Counted from the first letter of the stretch, positions 32,263-45,841 are shown. The stretch is 64,000 bases of DNA from Macrocybe gigantea (GCA_011319805.1 SJRY01000250.1:124001-188000), one strand, 5' to 3'. Numbers and translations are program-made. Notes: generated by a model not told the origin, from the sequence alone.

Positions 32263-34839
32263 TCAAACCCAGTTCCGAAGGCGACCGACAACGTGAAGAA
32301 TCTCGTTATCGGGCTCCTCCAACAATCTTTGCTTGCCCTCCGCATTGTCCAGCTCCAGATACGTCTTCCATCTATCCAGCTCGTTTAGTCCGCCATGCAG
32401 AGTTTGCATGATATTAGACAAATATTCGAGATCCGAAGCCAGTTGGGCCGCTCCGGCCGGTGTCAGAGTGGCGATTTGAGGTAGGACAGTTGTTGTCAAG
32501 TGTGCCAGTAGGCTATGCCCTAACGACGATAGCCAGGCGGTAGAAACCACGTCAGCATCCAAAGATTTCACCCTGCCAAGACTGGCTTGTTCCGCCCCAG
32601 GCAGGCTGAGCCCATTGAGGTCAGTGTACGGCAGCGTATGAAGAGAGAACGCGAGGGCGTCATCCTCAGCATAAACTTCGAACAGACGTGGAAGGTTGAG
32701 CAGCCCTTCTGCCACTCTCTGTATCACATCGGTCGGCGATAACGAGAACGTCGGGACTTGCAGATCGTTGGCTGTGACTACATGCTTAGCCTTCGGATTC
32801 CCGGGCGCTATCCATGCCGAGGATTGTGAATATAAGCTGAGATGGTTTCGCAAAGGGGAAAGTATGATATCCTGCAATGCTCTTTGACATGAACCCACAA
32901 ACTGGAAGATCGCGTTCCGCGACCCAGTTAGGATAGGGGAACTTGCATGTGCAGCAGACGGTCTGGAAAGACTCATTGGATGCTGGTGCCCAGGCTCTGC
33001 GGAGCCCTCGACATTGTCCAACATCTCCTGAAGGTCTGCCGAATTCAAAGGAGACTGTCGCAGAAGATACAGTTCCCCCTTCGGCGTTCGTTTGTCGGGA
33101 TCGCTCTGCGACGATCTAATGAATGCTGCAACGTCGGTAATATTCTGCCGTAGTTTGGCTTCAAAGATACCCAAACGTTCATATGTAGCAAGTGCGGATG
33201 ACAGAAGATGGAGTAGACGTTGGAATTCGGACCAATCTTGTTCCGAATAGTCCATATCCGAGAAGTCGTCCTTTCGAGCATGCGTCTGCGCGACAAGCAA
33301 TGGCGGTTTAGCTTCCGAATGAACTTCGACCATCCAACCTTCGATGAAAGTTTGCAAAAACGTGTCCAATGCCTGAACGAGGCCTACAGTCCCGTAACCA
33401 TGAGTAAAGGCAAGCTGCCTTGACAAGCTATCTCCCGCCAACCGGAAGACGTCCATGGCGCGTTCCTTTAATAGGCGAGCACGGTCCGCGCGACTGTCTT
33501 CCCTTCCGTGAGATATCGCACGCAATTGATGGTCTAAGTATCTTCGCTCCAGCACGCCATAATCCATCTGCAGCTCAACAAAGGGTGAGAACAGATCTTG
33601 CTCCCATTCAAAGACTTCGGAAATATTCTGGTCATTTTTGCCCAAGGAACTCGTTAATCCTGCGCTCCAAGATATAGACATGCGCGTTGATCGTCGTCGC
33701 AAATGGTGCTTGATGTTTGGCCGTTCTGGAGCTTTCGACGAATCGTTTGCGAAAATTCCGGAGCGGATATATCCCACTAGCTGATGTACTTTGACCGAAA
33801 AGTCTTCGGTTGCTTGTAACAAAGCAATTAGGTCATTCAACGCAGCGCCAGCACGATGGGTTATGAATGAGGCGAGCCGTTGGCTGAAGCTGGGCTGTAG
33901 AGAAGACAGAGTGGATGATATGAATGCCGATAATGTCGGGATAGGGTCCGGAAAAATAGCAGACATCGATACACGCTCGATTTCGAGGACCGAATAAAAG
34001 TTGCCATAAAACTTCTTCAAGAAGTCAACAAATGGCTGCGAGGGCGCCTCTTCGGTGGCCGAAGATGGAGACTGAGCATCGCAGTCTATCAAACGTGCAT
34101 TCAGCCATGTCATGACAAGAGATGAACGCCGCGCTGCGTTATAGTAATTACGAAACTCCGTCTCCCTTTCGATCCGGGAGAAGATGATGAAATATTGCTT
34201 GCATGCAGGGGTATCCTGGGCGCTTATCGCAGAGACAAGTGCTGAGCTCAAGGAGGCTTCGAGCTGGTTCTGGAGATTGACCATGAGAGTCCGACGGGCC
34301 TCGTATTCAGTTGTGTTCTGGAAAACGACCATGCTTCGGCTAGCCTCCGACAGCCTCTCAGCCGCCTTGGCATAATTGTGCTCTGCAAGGAGGGTCGTGA
34401 TTTCTATTTCGAGAGAGCTCCAACTTTCCGCCTCCCGCAAGACATCTCTCGTGGCTTCCATGCGCGATTTAATCTTGTCCAAATATTGTAGCCGCTCGAG
34501 GACGTTGGTCGTGTAGAGAGGAATGGCTCCGTTCAACCTCTCCAAAACGTCTGACAAGGAGCCATGCAATGTTATGGCTCCATCTTTCATAAATTGCAAG
34601 TCATAGACGAGACGTGGAACGGTCCTGGAGACGTCATCTATAGTTCGCTCGAGTTCGGAGGATGTGTCTTCACGCGCGATATCAAGGGTTGTTAGAGTCT
34701 GGGTAATGTACTGTTCGAGTACCATCAAGTCCGCTTCAGGGGAAGGAAGGCTCTGCCTCAGGATTTCATTGACCCAGGACGCGATGTCGTTGCATCGCTC
34801 GAGAGAGTCGACCAATTCCGAGCTGGAAGGGAGGGACAT
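32263..34839 (-). CDS. COG7: COG7, conserved oligomeric Golgi complex subunit 7
   Basis: COG7 belongs to lobe B of the COG tether that guides retrograde vesicles to the Golgi. The gene is one uninterrupted frame of 858 codons, ATG 34839 (MSLPSSSELVDSLERCNDIA) to 32263. The N-terminus shows the COG7 pattern SWVNEIL, a coiled region with TLTTLDIAREDTSSELERTI and VPRLVYDLQFMKDGAITLHG, then LLAEHNYAKAAERLSEASRS and a long alpha-helical body with few motifs, ending LDRWKTYLELDN and VVGRLRNWV. The middle holds a low-complexity join (about residue 370, RRRSTRMSISWSA). The absence of introns is striking next to neighbours with five to ten each. The name rests on N-terminal similarity plus size and helicity. 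Confidence 0.85.
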   Translation of the reverse strand: MSLPSSSELVDSLERCNDIASWVNEILRQSLPSPEADLMVLEQYITQTLTTLDIAREDTSSELERTIDDVSRTVPRLVYDLQFMKDGAITLHGSLSDVLERLNGAIPLYTTNVLERLQYLDKIKSRMEATRDVLREAESWSSLEIEITTLLAEHNYAKAAERLSEASRSMVVFQNTTEYEARRTLMVNLQNQLEASLSSALVSAISAQDTPACKQYFIIFSRIERETEFRNYYNAARRSSLVMTWLNARLIDCDAQSPSSATEEAPSQPFVDFLKKFYGNFYSVLEIERVSMSAIFPDPIPTLSAFISSTLSSLQPSFSQRLASFITHRAGAALNDLIALLQATEDFSVKVHQLVGYIRSGIFANDSSKAPERPNIKHHLRRRSTRMSISWSAGLTSSLGKNDQNISEVFEWEQDLFSPFVELQMDYGVLERRYLDHQLRAISHGREDSRADRARLLKERAMDVFRLAGDSLSRQLAFTHGYGTVGLVQALDTFLQTFIEGWMVEVHSEAKPPLLVAQTHARKDDFSDMDYSEQDWSEFQRLLHLLSSALATYERLGIFEAKLRQNITDVAAFIRSSQSDPDKRTPKGELYLLRQSPLNSADLQEMLDNVEGSAEPGHQHPMSLSRPSAAHASSPILTGSRNAIFQFVGSCQRALQDIILSPLRNHLSLYSQSSAWIAPGNPKAKHVVTANDLQVPTFSLSPTDVIQRVAEGLLNLPRLFEVYAEDDALAFSLHTLPYTDLNGLSLPGAEQASLGRVKSLDADVVSTAWLSSLGHSLLAHLTTTVLPQIATLTPAGAAQLASDLEYLSNIMQTLHGGLNELDRWKTYLELDNAEGKQRLLEEPDNEILHVVGRLRNWV

Positions 34840-34898
34840 ATTTCACTAGAAGCATTGCCTTGCAAATTTGGGACAAATTCAATGGCATTACATAAGCA

Positions 34899-36296
34899 TT
34901 ATTCTGGTAGACGTAATGGCACTACCATCACTTCCGTCCCACCAGGTCCCGTGTTGTACCAACACCTTGCGCATAACAGGCACGGACTCTCACCGAGCCT
35001 CACATCGTTCACAACTGACAAGGTCGCCGGAACCCTGGAACATGCACGGCATAAATCAAGAAGAGCTGGGGTAACCTGAGTTGTTAATGGATAACCAGTA
35101 TTGACATCGTCTGGATGCTGAAGCCTGCGCGTGTTGAATCATGCTCATGCTCTCTCAAAACCGCAATTAAAATACCTGATCTGATTGATTACGATGAAAT
35201 GTTCGCAATTTCCCCGATGAAGTAGCCAGTAAGGTTGGTTGACCCGAACCGCGAGCGCTGAAAGCGGCGTGTCGTAAATTCCAGTTTTGGCCTTCTTTAG
35301 GACAACAGGATCTTTCGAATTCCGCTGCAAGTGAAGATGTAGTTTGCTGTCCAGTGTTCAATGCATACCCAGAACCGTAACCGAGGGACGTACTCTGCGT
35401 AGTCTGAGTCGGAGTGTTTGTCGCCATATAACATATTCTCGATGCACATAACGGCTCCCTCATCCTCTCTATGCATTCCAGGAGATTCACCAGCTGCATA
35501 TCTCCGTCGCTCCGGGTACACACATGGAATGACATCTAGGATGTCACCTAGAGTCTGAGCAGAATGGAAAACATTCTGACAAAGCCTGGTCAAGTACGAG
35601 GCATTCCATGATGTCCGGTTATAGGTCGTCATCGTTATGATTGCCTCCGGTTTCGATACCTGCGAGTGCAATCCAGCAGCGTGTTTCTGACGGGTTTAAC
35701 GGTAAGAGTCAGAAGCACTGCAGAACGCACGTACAATCTGAGACAGAGCATTTTGATCTGTAAACTTCGACGTCCGCGCGAACAGGATAGAATCACCATG
35801 CAATCTTATCCTCTCGTTGAGAATTGATACAAAAAAAAAAAACAGTCATAATAACTCACCTCCAAGCATTTATGTTGATGTTCTCTAAACTTTCTTTCAG
35901 TCCCGCGGCTGGTGGTGGCACTTCGAGTGCCCCCGCCAGTGCTCGCTTTTGTTTAGGCTTTGGAGGTTTCGAGACGCCCTGAATAGCGGAAATATCATGC
36001 ATATGATCCCGAGACAAATATGCTGCAAGAACTGGGTCGTCCCAGACGTCGCGTAACGAGTCATGTATATCTTGAACACTGCAACACGTTGAAATCGGCG
36101 TACAGGACAATGGAAAAGAAACAACTCGCCTGCATTCTGACTCGTCTCCCTCCTCCAAACTATTGTCGCATACTTCTGCCTCTAGCCCGCGCAATGCATT
36201 CTCCAGAAATTCACCTACGTTAAGAAGTTCCGAGGGCGGACCAAACAAGTATTCTTCCATGTATGGGAGAGTGGGATCAAGGCGCTTTGTGGCCAA
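34899..36296 (-). CDS. SNAPC3: snRNA-activating protein complex subunit 3 (SNAPC3/SNAP50)
   Basis: SNAPc binds the proximal element of snRNA promoters and serves RNA polymerases II and III. ATG 36296 gives MATKRLDPTLPYMEEYLFGP; the first exons include WDDPVLAAYLSRDHMHDI. An exon RIRLHGDSILFARTSKFTDQ joins to the core: IITMTTYNRTSWN, LCQNVFHSAQTLGDILDVIP, EDEGAVMCIENMLYGDKHSD, then ALAVRVNQPYWLLHRGNCEH and FIVINQIR. An intron (gtatttt...cgcgcag) then gives LQHPDDVNTGYPLTTQ and the zinc-finger end LLDLCRACSRVPATLSVVN with SPCLLCARCWYNTG, TAA at 34899-34901. The LGD...IPC, AVMCIENMLYGD, HRGNCEH and paired C-x2-C motifs, in this order, are the SNAP50 C-terminal domain as I know it. The stop is 59 bases from the COG7 ATG. 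Confidence 0.85.
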
Positions 36297-36367
36297 CTAC
36301 TTAAACAAATAATACGTATGTATGTAGTTCGAAAGGGGCGATAGACTATCCTACTTGTTCAGATACG

Positions 36368-39300
36368 TCATGGAATTTTGAACCGGCCTACAGTCTCGTA
36401 TAATTCAGCGATGTATCTCTCCCATTCTGGCCAACTATGCAAAGGGATCAGCGGAGCGGGATAGAGAGGAATAGACAAGACATACTTGATACCAGTAGGA
36501 ACCTCAGACCACACGGCCGGATTGTTATACCACTCTTTATGAATTCGTTGTCGGAGACCGAACACAAACTGGGTCAAAAAAAGCTTGCCTTGCGATATTG
36601 GTGGCGACAATCTAGTGTTCGTGAACATACTACTTTCACTTGGAAACGGTGGGGTCATTGTTTGATCCACCGTGAAAGAAGTTCCCGGTAGGCTTGTAGG
36701 CAACCTATTTGCATCAGGAACAGCAGCCTCCTCCAGACCGTCCCATCGCCCCAAATCGAGGCTGGTTATCGGTAAGACAGGCAAGCCGGATATATTTGGC
36801 ACGTCTTGTATTCGGCTTTCAATAGAAGTGAATGCGCTCGTTACCTCTTGTGTTCCCGTCGGTGAGCCCAATGCGCTTCCGTCCAGCGCAGAGTTACGTC
36901 TCGTCAACAGGGACGTAAGGTTACCGGCACTGGCAACTTCATGTATGACATCGCTACCCCAATTTGTCAATGACTCGATTCTTCCCCTTTTACATCTCTG
37001 TTCCGTACCAGATGCGTCCAGCAGGCAGGAGCCTAGAGAAGGAGTTAGCCTGTGTACAGGTGCATGTGAAGGAATGAATGACAAACCTGCTCTCGTATGT
37101 ATGAAGAATGTCGATGCATTGCTGTATCAATTGAAGATCCCTGTCGAAGCGCATTGGCTTCCCAGACTTGATAGAAGCCCAAACGTTGAGAAACAGGACC
37201 ATGGACGAAGTAAACAAGGAGATCTTGAGGTATGCGTCAGATCTTCATCAGGAGAGTTGGAGAATGACAGCATACAAGCATTTGCGGCAGGTATATCAAT
37301 CCCCTTCGTGAATGGATAGCCATCAGGTGGCAGCAACACCGCGCAGCATTAGTGCAAATCGTCAAAGATGGCAGCGGAGAGGGAGCCGCGTTCGTAGGAG
37401 ACGGGATAAATGGCCTATGAATGAAAATTTGCACGTTGTAATAAATGGCATAGAGGAGCGCCGACTGCTTGAAGAAAACCAAGTCCTTCCTATGAGGATC
37501 CCAACGCACTAATTCTCGATAAGCAAGGTATGTGTACCAAAGAAGATGAACATACAATGTTCTGGTATAGAATCCAACCATTTATTCAGGTCTGAGTCCA
37601 ACCGGATGACAGCTTGTCGGCGTTCAGCGGAGTATTCTGCACCTCTCTTAAATCCCTTAAGCGAATACTTGAAAAGGGAAGGTCATGAGTTGGATGTCTT
37701 GGAGTTAGTCTGCATGGACAGGCTAACCAGGCTGCTGTGAGCATCGGCAAGTATCTTTATAAGATTAAGGTAGGCCACGAAACATCCTATACGGGATGGC
37801 TCGTCCGGCGATTGCTGGAATGGCGGTTCTGCTGTCCAGTATTCGTCATCGCAATCGAGTGGAAGGTCAAGATCAAATCTGGCAGCCATCGTGTAAGTTG
37901 CAAAATCCTCGGTCATTAACGGGGAACACACTCATCAAAACTAGCAGCACGCGGACGACCCAGCAAAGCACTGACAAAAACATCGAAAGAAATAAGCAAC
38001 CAGTAGGCCCTTTTCCATAGTTCGTTTTCGACCGTGGGTGCGCGGTTCCGCTTACGACGGTGTGCACCGACGTCCTGAGCGTGACGTATGGCGAGTCCGA
38101 CAATTGTCCAGGAGGGTTCCGGAGTGGATGTCCCTTGCAAGTAGAATAAAACAAGCTGTGAGGGAGAAATATGTATGACGTAGTCGCGACATTTGCATAA
38201 CCCACAATATACATCTGTATTTCATGAAGAGACGGAGTCCATGCAAGAGAATTTCCGAATAGTTTTATTTGTCGAAACCATTTCCAGCCAGCACTGTAAA
38301 ACGAATTGGTGCCTTCGAGGAGAACTCGACTGTCATCGGAATAACGAGAGCCAACTGCGCATATCCCGAGAATGACAGAACCAAACGAATAGTCAGACAA
38401 GTGCATTCCTTGGGCAATGGCGGCCTCGATCGTGGGGCGGTGAAGGAAGGGGAAATACAAGTTAACGTTGTCGAAATATAAATCGATAAGATGAAGCAAT
38501 AGATCATGATCGGGAAATTCTTGGACCGGTAATGTTTCTGCTGCATCGACTTCCCACTGAAGTAAGGACAGATTAATGCGCAAGTCGCGCCACGACCAGA
38601 CTGACACATACTGGATATATAGTCCAGAACTGAGTCCTGCGTTTATGCACAAAAGATTGTTGAGAACACCCGGAATCCCTCTGCATGTCCATAGCAGTCT
38701 TTAGGAGCATGAGACCACTTGATGAACCGAAGAATCGGTCCGCAGATGAGACAGTAAGTCGTTGGAAAGAGCTCAAAAGTTCTGGATCATCTTCAGCATC
38801 GTTAACAACGTCAGACGTTTGAGAAGAATAAGTGTTATGGCTGATTGAGTCCCCTGATGTTACCTGCTCCTGTACACCTAGTTCGCGCTCAAGGCCGCGG
38901 GCATATTGTGCAAGCTCGAGAAGCATCTGCTTTGCCACATCTGGTTCGTTGGGCACTTCAAATGGCGTTGCCTGTGACAGGATCCTTCCTATGAGGTGAT
39001 TCGAAAATCGTTCCGAATTGGTGTCCACATGAACCCTGCCTGATTTTTGTCGTCTATTGGGCTCATCAGAAAAAATACGGCAACAATATAATCCCTACGA
39101 ACAGTAACGTTCTGCTCCGTTTCTTCGCGACAACATCAGTTGGAAAGAGATGCTACTTCATACGGAGACTTGCCTCTGCTGCCGAATGAGTGCACGGCGA
39201 ACCAAACGCGAGACAGTTGGAGCATTCATGATTTGGCATCTCGGCTGAGTCACCTGCGACTCATTAGCACAACTGGATACTGGTGCAGTACAATGAATTA

Positions 39301-39456
39301 AACCAACATCGAACTAGAGTAGATAGTAAGCCACAAGTAACTCATTGATAAAAGGGAACATAAACCTTTCTTCTTCCTGCACATATCACATGCTCCCTGT
39401 AGCCGCCTCTTCTTGTATCTTACGAGTACGGACTGCCTTAAACCCGACGAAGCCAT
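36368..39456 (-). CDS. Zn2Cys6 transcription factor with fungal-specific middle homology domain
   Basis: This is a nuclear regulator of the fungal Zn2Cys6 class. ATG 39456 (MASSGLRQSVLVRYKKRRLQ) leads to GACDMCRKKK; the cluster continues after one or two introns with DSAEMPNHECSNCLAFGSPC. The third cysteine is not in either exon as I read them and may come from a micro-exon. A linker and helical region (LERELGVQEQV) follow. The fungal-specific domain shows HLIDLYFDNVNLYFPFLHRP, GSVILGICAVGSRYSDD, IVGLAIRHAQDVGAHRRKR, NELWKRAYWLLISFDVFVSA, LLGRPRAASFDE and FDLDLPLDCDDEYW. The Ser/Pro-rich C-terminus ends near 36368. About ten introns interrupt it, so the exact protein is uncertain. The target is unknown. 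Confidence 0.85.
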
Positions 39457-39583
39457 AGCTTTGGCTTGGATCTGGGATGGTGGATGTCCACGATGCGCCA
39501 GCCAATGACGCAAGCAGTCACAGAAAGGGACAAATACAACCAAATAACGCGGCCTGCCTTGTCATTAACCAACGCGTCGCGAT

Positions 39584-40913
39584 ATGTCTACACATATTGG
39601 TGTCCTCCCCATAGGTCTTGCTGACCCTTCCTACGGTTCCTTCTCTTCGTTAACTCTATCATTCAGATGTTCTTCATCACCTCTCTGCCTCCTTGCAGTC
39701 ACCTCAAGTGACAAAACTTCCGTTCCTCACGCTTCCTCACCCTCGCACAAGTGGGTTGATTGTTAGACTTCGTCCTCGTTTCGTCCATTGAACTTCCGGG
39801 AGACCATTTGTCATTATTCTTGCCATACGAGACTGCCCAAACCTCCACAGCTCCATGCACGAGCAATACGATGATATTGGAGGTCCAGGCTGTTGCACCG
39901 TCAGAGAAACGTTCTTGGTTCATGGAAGAGGAAATAATAGCTGGTACGAAAATCACATCACACCAAAGGTGCCCTTTTAATGAGAATAGTCTAGACGGCA
40001 AACTACTCGTCTTGACTCCAGTCGATCCCGCTTTTCTGCTCATTCCTATACTGCGTTTGACTCACCAGGCAAGACATCATGCATCTTTGACAAACAGCAA
40101 CTCACCGAATGACAGTCGGACGCGTCAACGGGCATTTTCTGTCCTGCTGATGATATCTTCGACGAAGCTGCCCGCATTCTGGGTACACAACGCCGGTCAG
40201 ACGACTCGGTCCACGAGCCTTGGGCCGATGTGAAACAATTCGCTTCTCTGGAGTGCACTAAGCATGCTTTACGGTTAATAAGCGAATTCAAAGGCGCGTT
40301 TCCCTTGAAAATTGTGTATCACGAGTAATGAATATGTCCCACAAGAAATCTCAGAGGATCTCACAGTTCACCGATGGTCCACCGACAAAGTGTTGGATTA
40401 TCTCCGCCGCAAGGCTTCTCGGATATCTACTACTGAAACTTTCGAGCTCTCCCGCTCGTTGACGCGAAATTTGGCGAAAGATGGGCTTTTGGAAGATGGA
40501 AAAGAAAAACTCTTACATGGTGATTTGGTTGCGTCTCGTAGGCAGCGCGGGATGCTGAATCAACTTTCTAGCTGGTCGTTTACTGGCTTCTTGCCAAATG
40601 CTTTCTCATTACCTCCCTGCGGATCTAGCTTCTGCCCTCATCGCATCGTACGAGTCAGTGTTGCGATTCCCAGTGTTATTCGGCATCCGCCTTGCTCATA
40701 ACCTTCAGTTTTGAGGACTTGAAGACATATCTGAAGAACCTTGAGCCAGAATCTGTTCCTGTTTCCGCGAAGAAAAGTGATGCCACGAGTGCCAACACCA
40801 CCAGCAAGAAGCGGAAAAAGGAGAAACACTCTCATGGCGTCGAACAGCTGAAAAAGGTCAATGTCAACGGTATGGCGAAGATATCTAGCTTTTTTAAGAA
40901 GGCGTCTGCGTAA
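39584..40913 (+). CDS. RNH202: Ribonuclease H2 subunit B
   Basis: RNase H2 removes ribonucleotides from DNA and RNA from RNA:DNA hybrids; subunit B is a structural partner that links to PCNA. ATG 39584 begins MSTHIGVLP; an early exon reads KLPFLTLPHPRTSGL and, after an intron, LSLFLPYETAQT, MILEVQAVAPSEKRSWFMEE. Then come DGKLLVLTPVDPAFLLIPIL, PADDIFDEAA-type sequence, VHRWSTDKVLDYLRRKASRI, SLTRNLAKDGLLEDGKEKLL and SYDFEDLKTYLKNLEPE. A Lys-rich tail ends with NGMAKISSFFKKASA at 40913, where ISSFFKK resembles a PCNA-binding (PIP-like) box. The order matches the RNase H2B family; the first intron's exact ends are uncertain. It diverges from the Zn2Cys6 gene (127 bases) and converges with ATP sulfurylase. 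Confidence 0.85.
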
Positions 40914-41031
40914 TAAGTTAGTTCCTGTGCCTATAATGTACAAAAGCTTCTATGTTCCCATGTCATTCCGCTCTAGAATGCGCATACTGTGCTGGACAGT
41001 GAGATCGAGGATAAAGTGCTGTTTTGCGTTA

Positions 41032-43316
<2,285 letters not shown>

Positions 43317-43586
43317 TGCAAGCCAGTAAGAATATCTGCCAGATGCCTGTATCAGGAGACGTAAAATGGGCAGGAGGCATTTTAAAGGTCCTTGAACGGT
43401 AGGTGGGTGGCGAGAATGACGTGCGCAAGCGATGATTCAATATCACGCAATCACCCAAAAGCTGCCGAGGGGCACAACGCATGACATTACATTGAGCATT
43501 GGGGGGTATCCGTCATATTGCTATGCCCGCTAATAAAATGTACAACATATACTACTACCTGATAATAATAAATAGACCGTCATCCG

Positions 43587-45455
43587 TCATGTGGGCGCCC
43601 CAACTAGAAGCACGACAGGTCCCAAGGAGGAGGTGATTCTGACTTGTCCTTGCCCTGTCGCCTCATAAGGCGACGGTCGTCTGCCCCATCCTACCCAGCC
43701 GCTTATCTGGGATGATGATCTTTGGTCGTATATAATTGTCCGTGGGCGGCTTTCGCCAAGTGGATCAGTTGATGGTGAATCATTGTGATGTTCCTGCACA
43801 ATTGCCTCGTCTAGTTTGGTTTGAAGATTAAACGATCCTTCGTATTTTCCGTCCAGCATAACTGTTGTGTTTGCGATGTTATTCTGTACGTTGACTTGAA
43901 GAGGTATCGGCGGTGTCGATGATGAGTAATCAAAATTTATCTTGAGAGGGGCATTGAAAGTTTTCACATCGGCACTGAAGGCGTGAGAGATTAGCGAGGC
44001 CGGCGTCACGCGCGGGTGAATGAGTGTAACCCGTGCATCGATGTTGCTACAGTAAAACATTACATGTCCATTCCGCACAACAGTAAATAGGAGGATGGAC
44101 TTACCCGTCCCCGGTGTCCAATGACATGTAAGTAGCGGTTTTCTGACTCGGATCATGTGTCAGTGTGATATTGCCGCAGACAGAGCTATCATGTTCGACG
44201 TCAGTAAGCTAGAGAGACAGTGGCTGTGATAGCTGCTTGCCCCTTAATATTGTCGAGCATAAGGGAGTCCGTAGCTCGAAATGAGCCCGATATTGGAGCA
44301 AATGAATTCTTGACGGATAGCTGAGCGGCACCAATATCCTGGAGAGTACATGTAAGTGCACTCTTAAGAGTGAAGACGATAGGATGCATGGGGTACGCAC
44401 GGCGCAATTGATGCTACGGCCTGTGCCCTCAGCAACGAATCTGACTATCGCATAGTCCGTCAAATTGCCGTACTGTTGAACAAACCACGGAAGATAGACG
44501 ACGAAATTTGGAATCTGAGTCGATTTCGGTTTTGAGGGGAGCAGAACGTTGATGCTTATAGAAAGGAGATCTGCAGGAGCGACATCTTGCCCTGACAGCT
44601 GCGCAGACGTAAGACAATGCAGATAGAACCGGGGAGAAGTAATCAGGGCGTACGTGCATGATCATTCCTTTGTATGACCCAGTATCGCTGAAGCAAATCC
44701 TCGTATCCTGCAACAACTTGTATGACGACGCAGCTACTTCAACAATGTAAGAAACTTTTGTAGCGGTTTTGTCGGGGTTGGCAGCTACGGTCAACGATCC
44801 GTCCAAGGCGCCCTGATCAACAAAGTTTCCCGTGATGTTCGACTGGATGAAGAAGGACCCAGACAAGGAGAATGAATGCACCGTTCTGCAGAAACCCATC
44901 AGAACAACTCAAGTATACATTTCATGAGGCCACACCTTGTCAGGTATGCCCTTTTGTCTTTGTTCTCCTGTATAGCAGTCTGTGTGCAATTGGCGCTGAG
45001 GCCCAGCAGCCATGAATCAGAATTCGAAATGCTAAACGATGTTCCCAGGTCAGGATTGTCGTCGTTCCAAGAGGGGTCGACTGGTAGCGTATGCGGTTTT
45101 TGCCGTTTTTTCTGTGATGCGTATGTATGAGTATGGCCGCTAGGGTCCGCAATTTTCAAATTTAGTTCACCAGGATGATAATGGGGAGACCGATAATGGC
45201 GGTGAGTAGCACATAGATAATCAGGGCATAGAATATGGCACGGAGAAGGCGAGCGTCGAGCTTCTTGGGCCGTCGAACGAAGGGTTCGAGGGGTTCAAGG
45301 GGTTCAAATGTAAGTTTGTGTCGGGCTTCCGATGTCTCGTAATCTGGAAGGGGGGAATCTGAGCGGCCCAGCGCCTTCTCTGGATAGCGAAGAGTAGGCC
45401 CAGCATAGTAGCGGTCTTGTTTGACGTGGCCCTCTTCTTCGTCTAGGATGATCAT
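43587..45455 (-). CDS. Single-pass membrane protein with large extracytoplasmic part, function unknown
   Basis: I do not recognise a named family. ATG 45455 gives an acidic, Pro-rich cytosolic N-terminus (MIILDEEEGHVKQDRYYAGP; FEPLEPLEPF) of about 70 residues, then one clear membrane helix LLRAIFYALIIYVLLTAIIG with LPIIIL. After introns there follow beta-rich segments with several potential N-glycosylation sites: TVHSFSLSGSFFIQSNITGN, DGSLTVAANPDKTATK, YKLLQDTRICFSDTGSYKGM, LDNIKGQAAITAT and VNVQNNIANTTVMLDGKYEG. It ends SLGPVVLLVGAPT at 43587. The shape, a short basic/acidic tail, one helix and a repeated-beta exterior, recalls LEA-2-like or SHR-type membrane proteins, but I would not name it. 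Roughly six introns; exact joins uncertain. Confidence 0.6.
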
Positions 45456-45841
45456 GGTGGTCGAGCAAGGCGCTCAAGGACGCCAATGCATGAGAGTGAG
45501 AGTACGATCGGAAGCGACGACAACCGAGTCCCCACTAAGTCACGAGACCTCGACGGCATCTCGACTCGTCGGCGATCACTGGCCATAAAAGCATAGCGTA
45601 GATAAATACATAATTACAAGTCCAGTTCTGTTCACAGTTCCCCATGTTCGAACTCCAGTCCCGCTTCCTTCGCAGAAGGACGCAGCAATGACACCAGCGC
45701 CCTGACTCCTCGGCGCATCAGATCGACCAATAAGTTCACGCAGTCCACCGTGCTATCCTTGCATACTCTAAAAATAGATGACATCCGATATCGAGGTCCC
45801 GTCCTTCCTTTTCTTCTGCCGTGCGTCGGCGATGCCTTGGG
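45456..45841. other. Gap between ERO1 and the membrane-protein gene
   Basis: This 386-base stretch lies between two minus-strand genes. It should hold the promoter of the membrane-protein gene and the 3' end of ERO1. I see no open frame with motifs, RNA gene or repeat. Confidence 0.35.
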
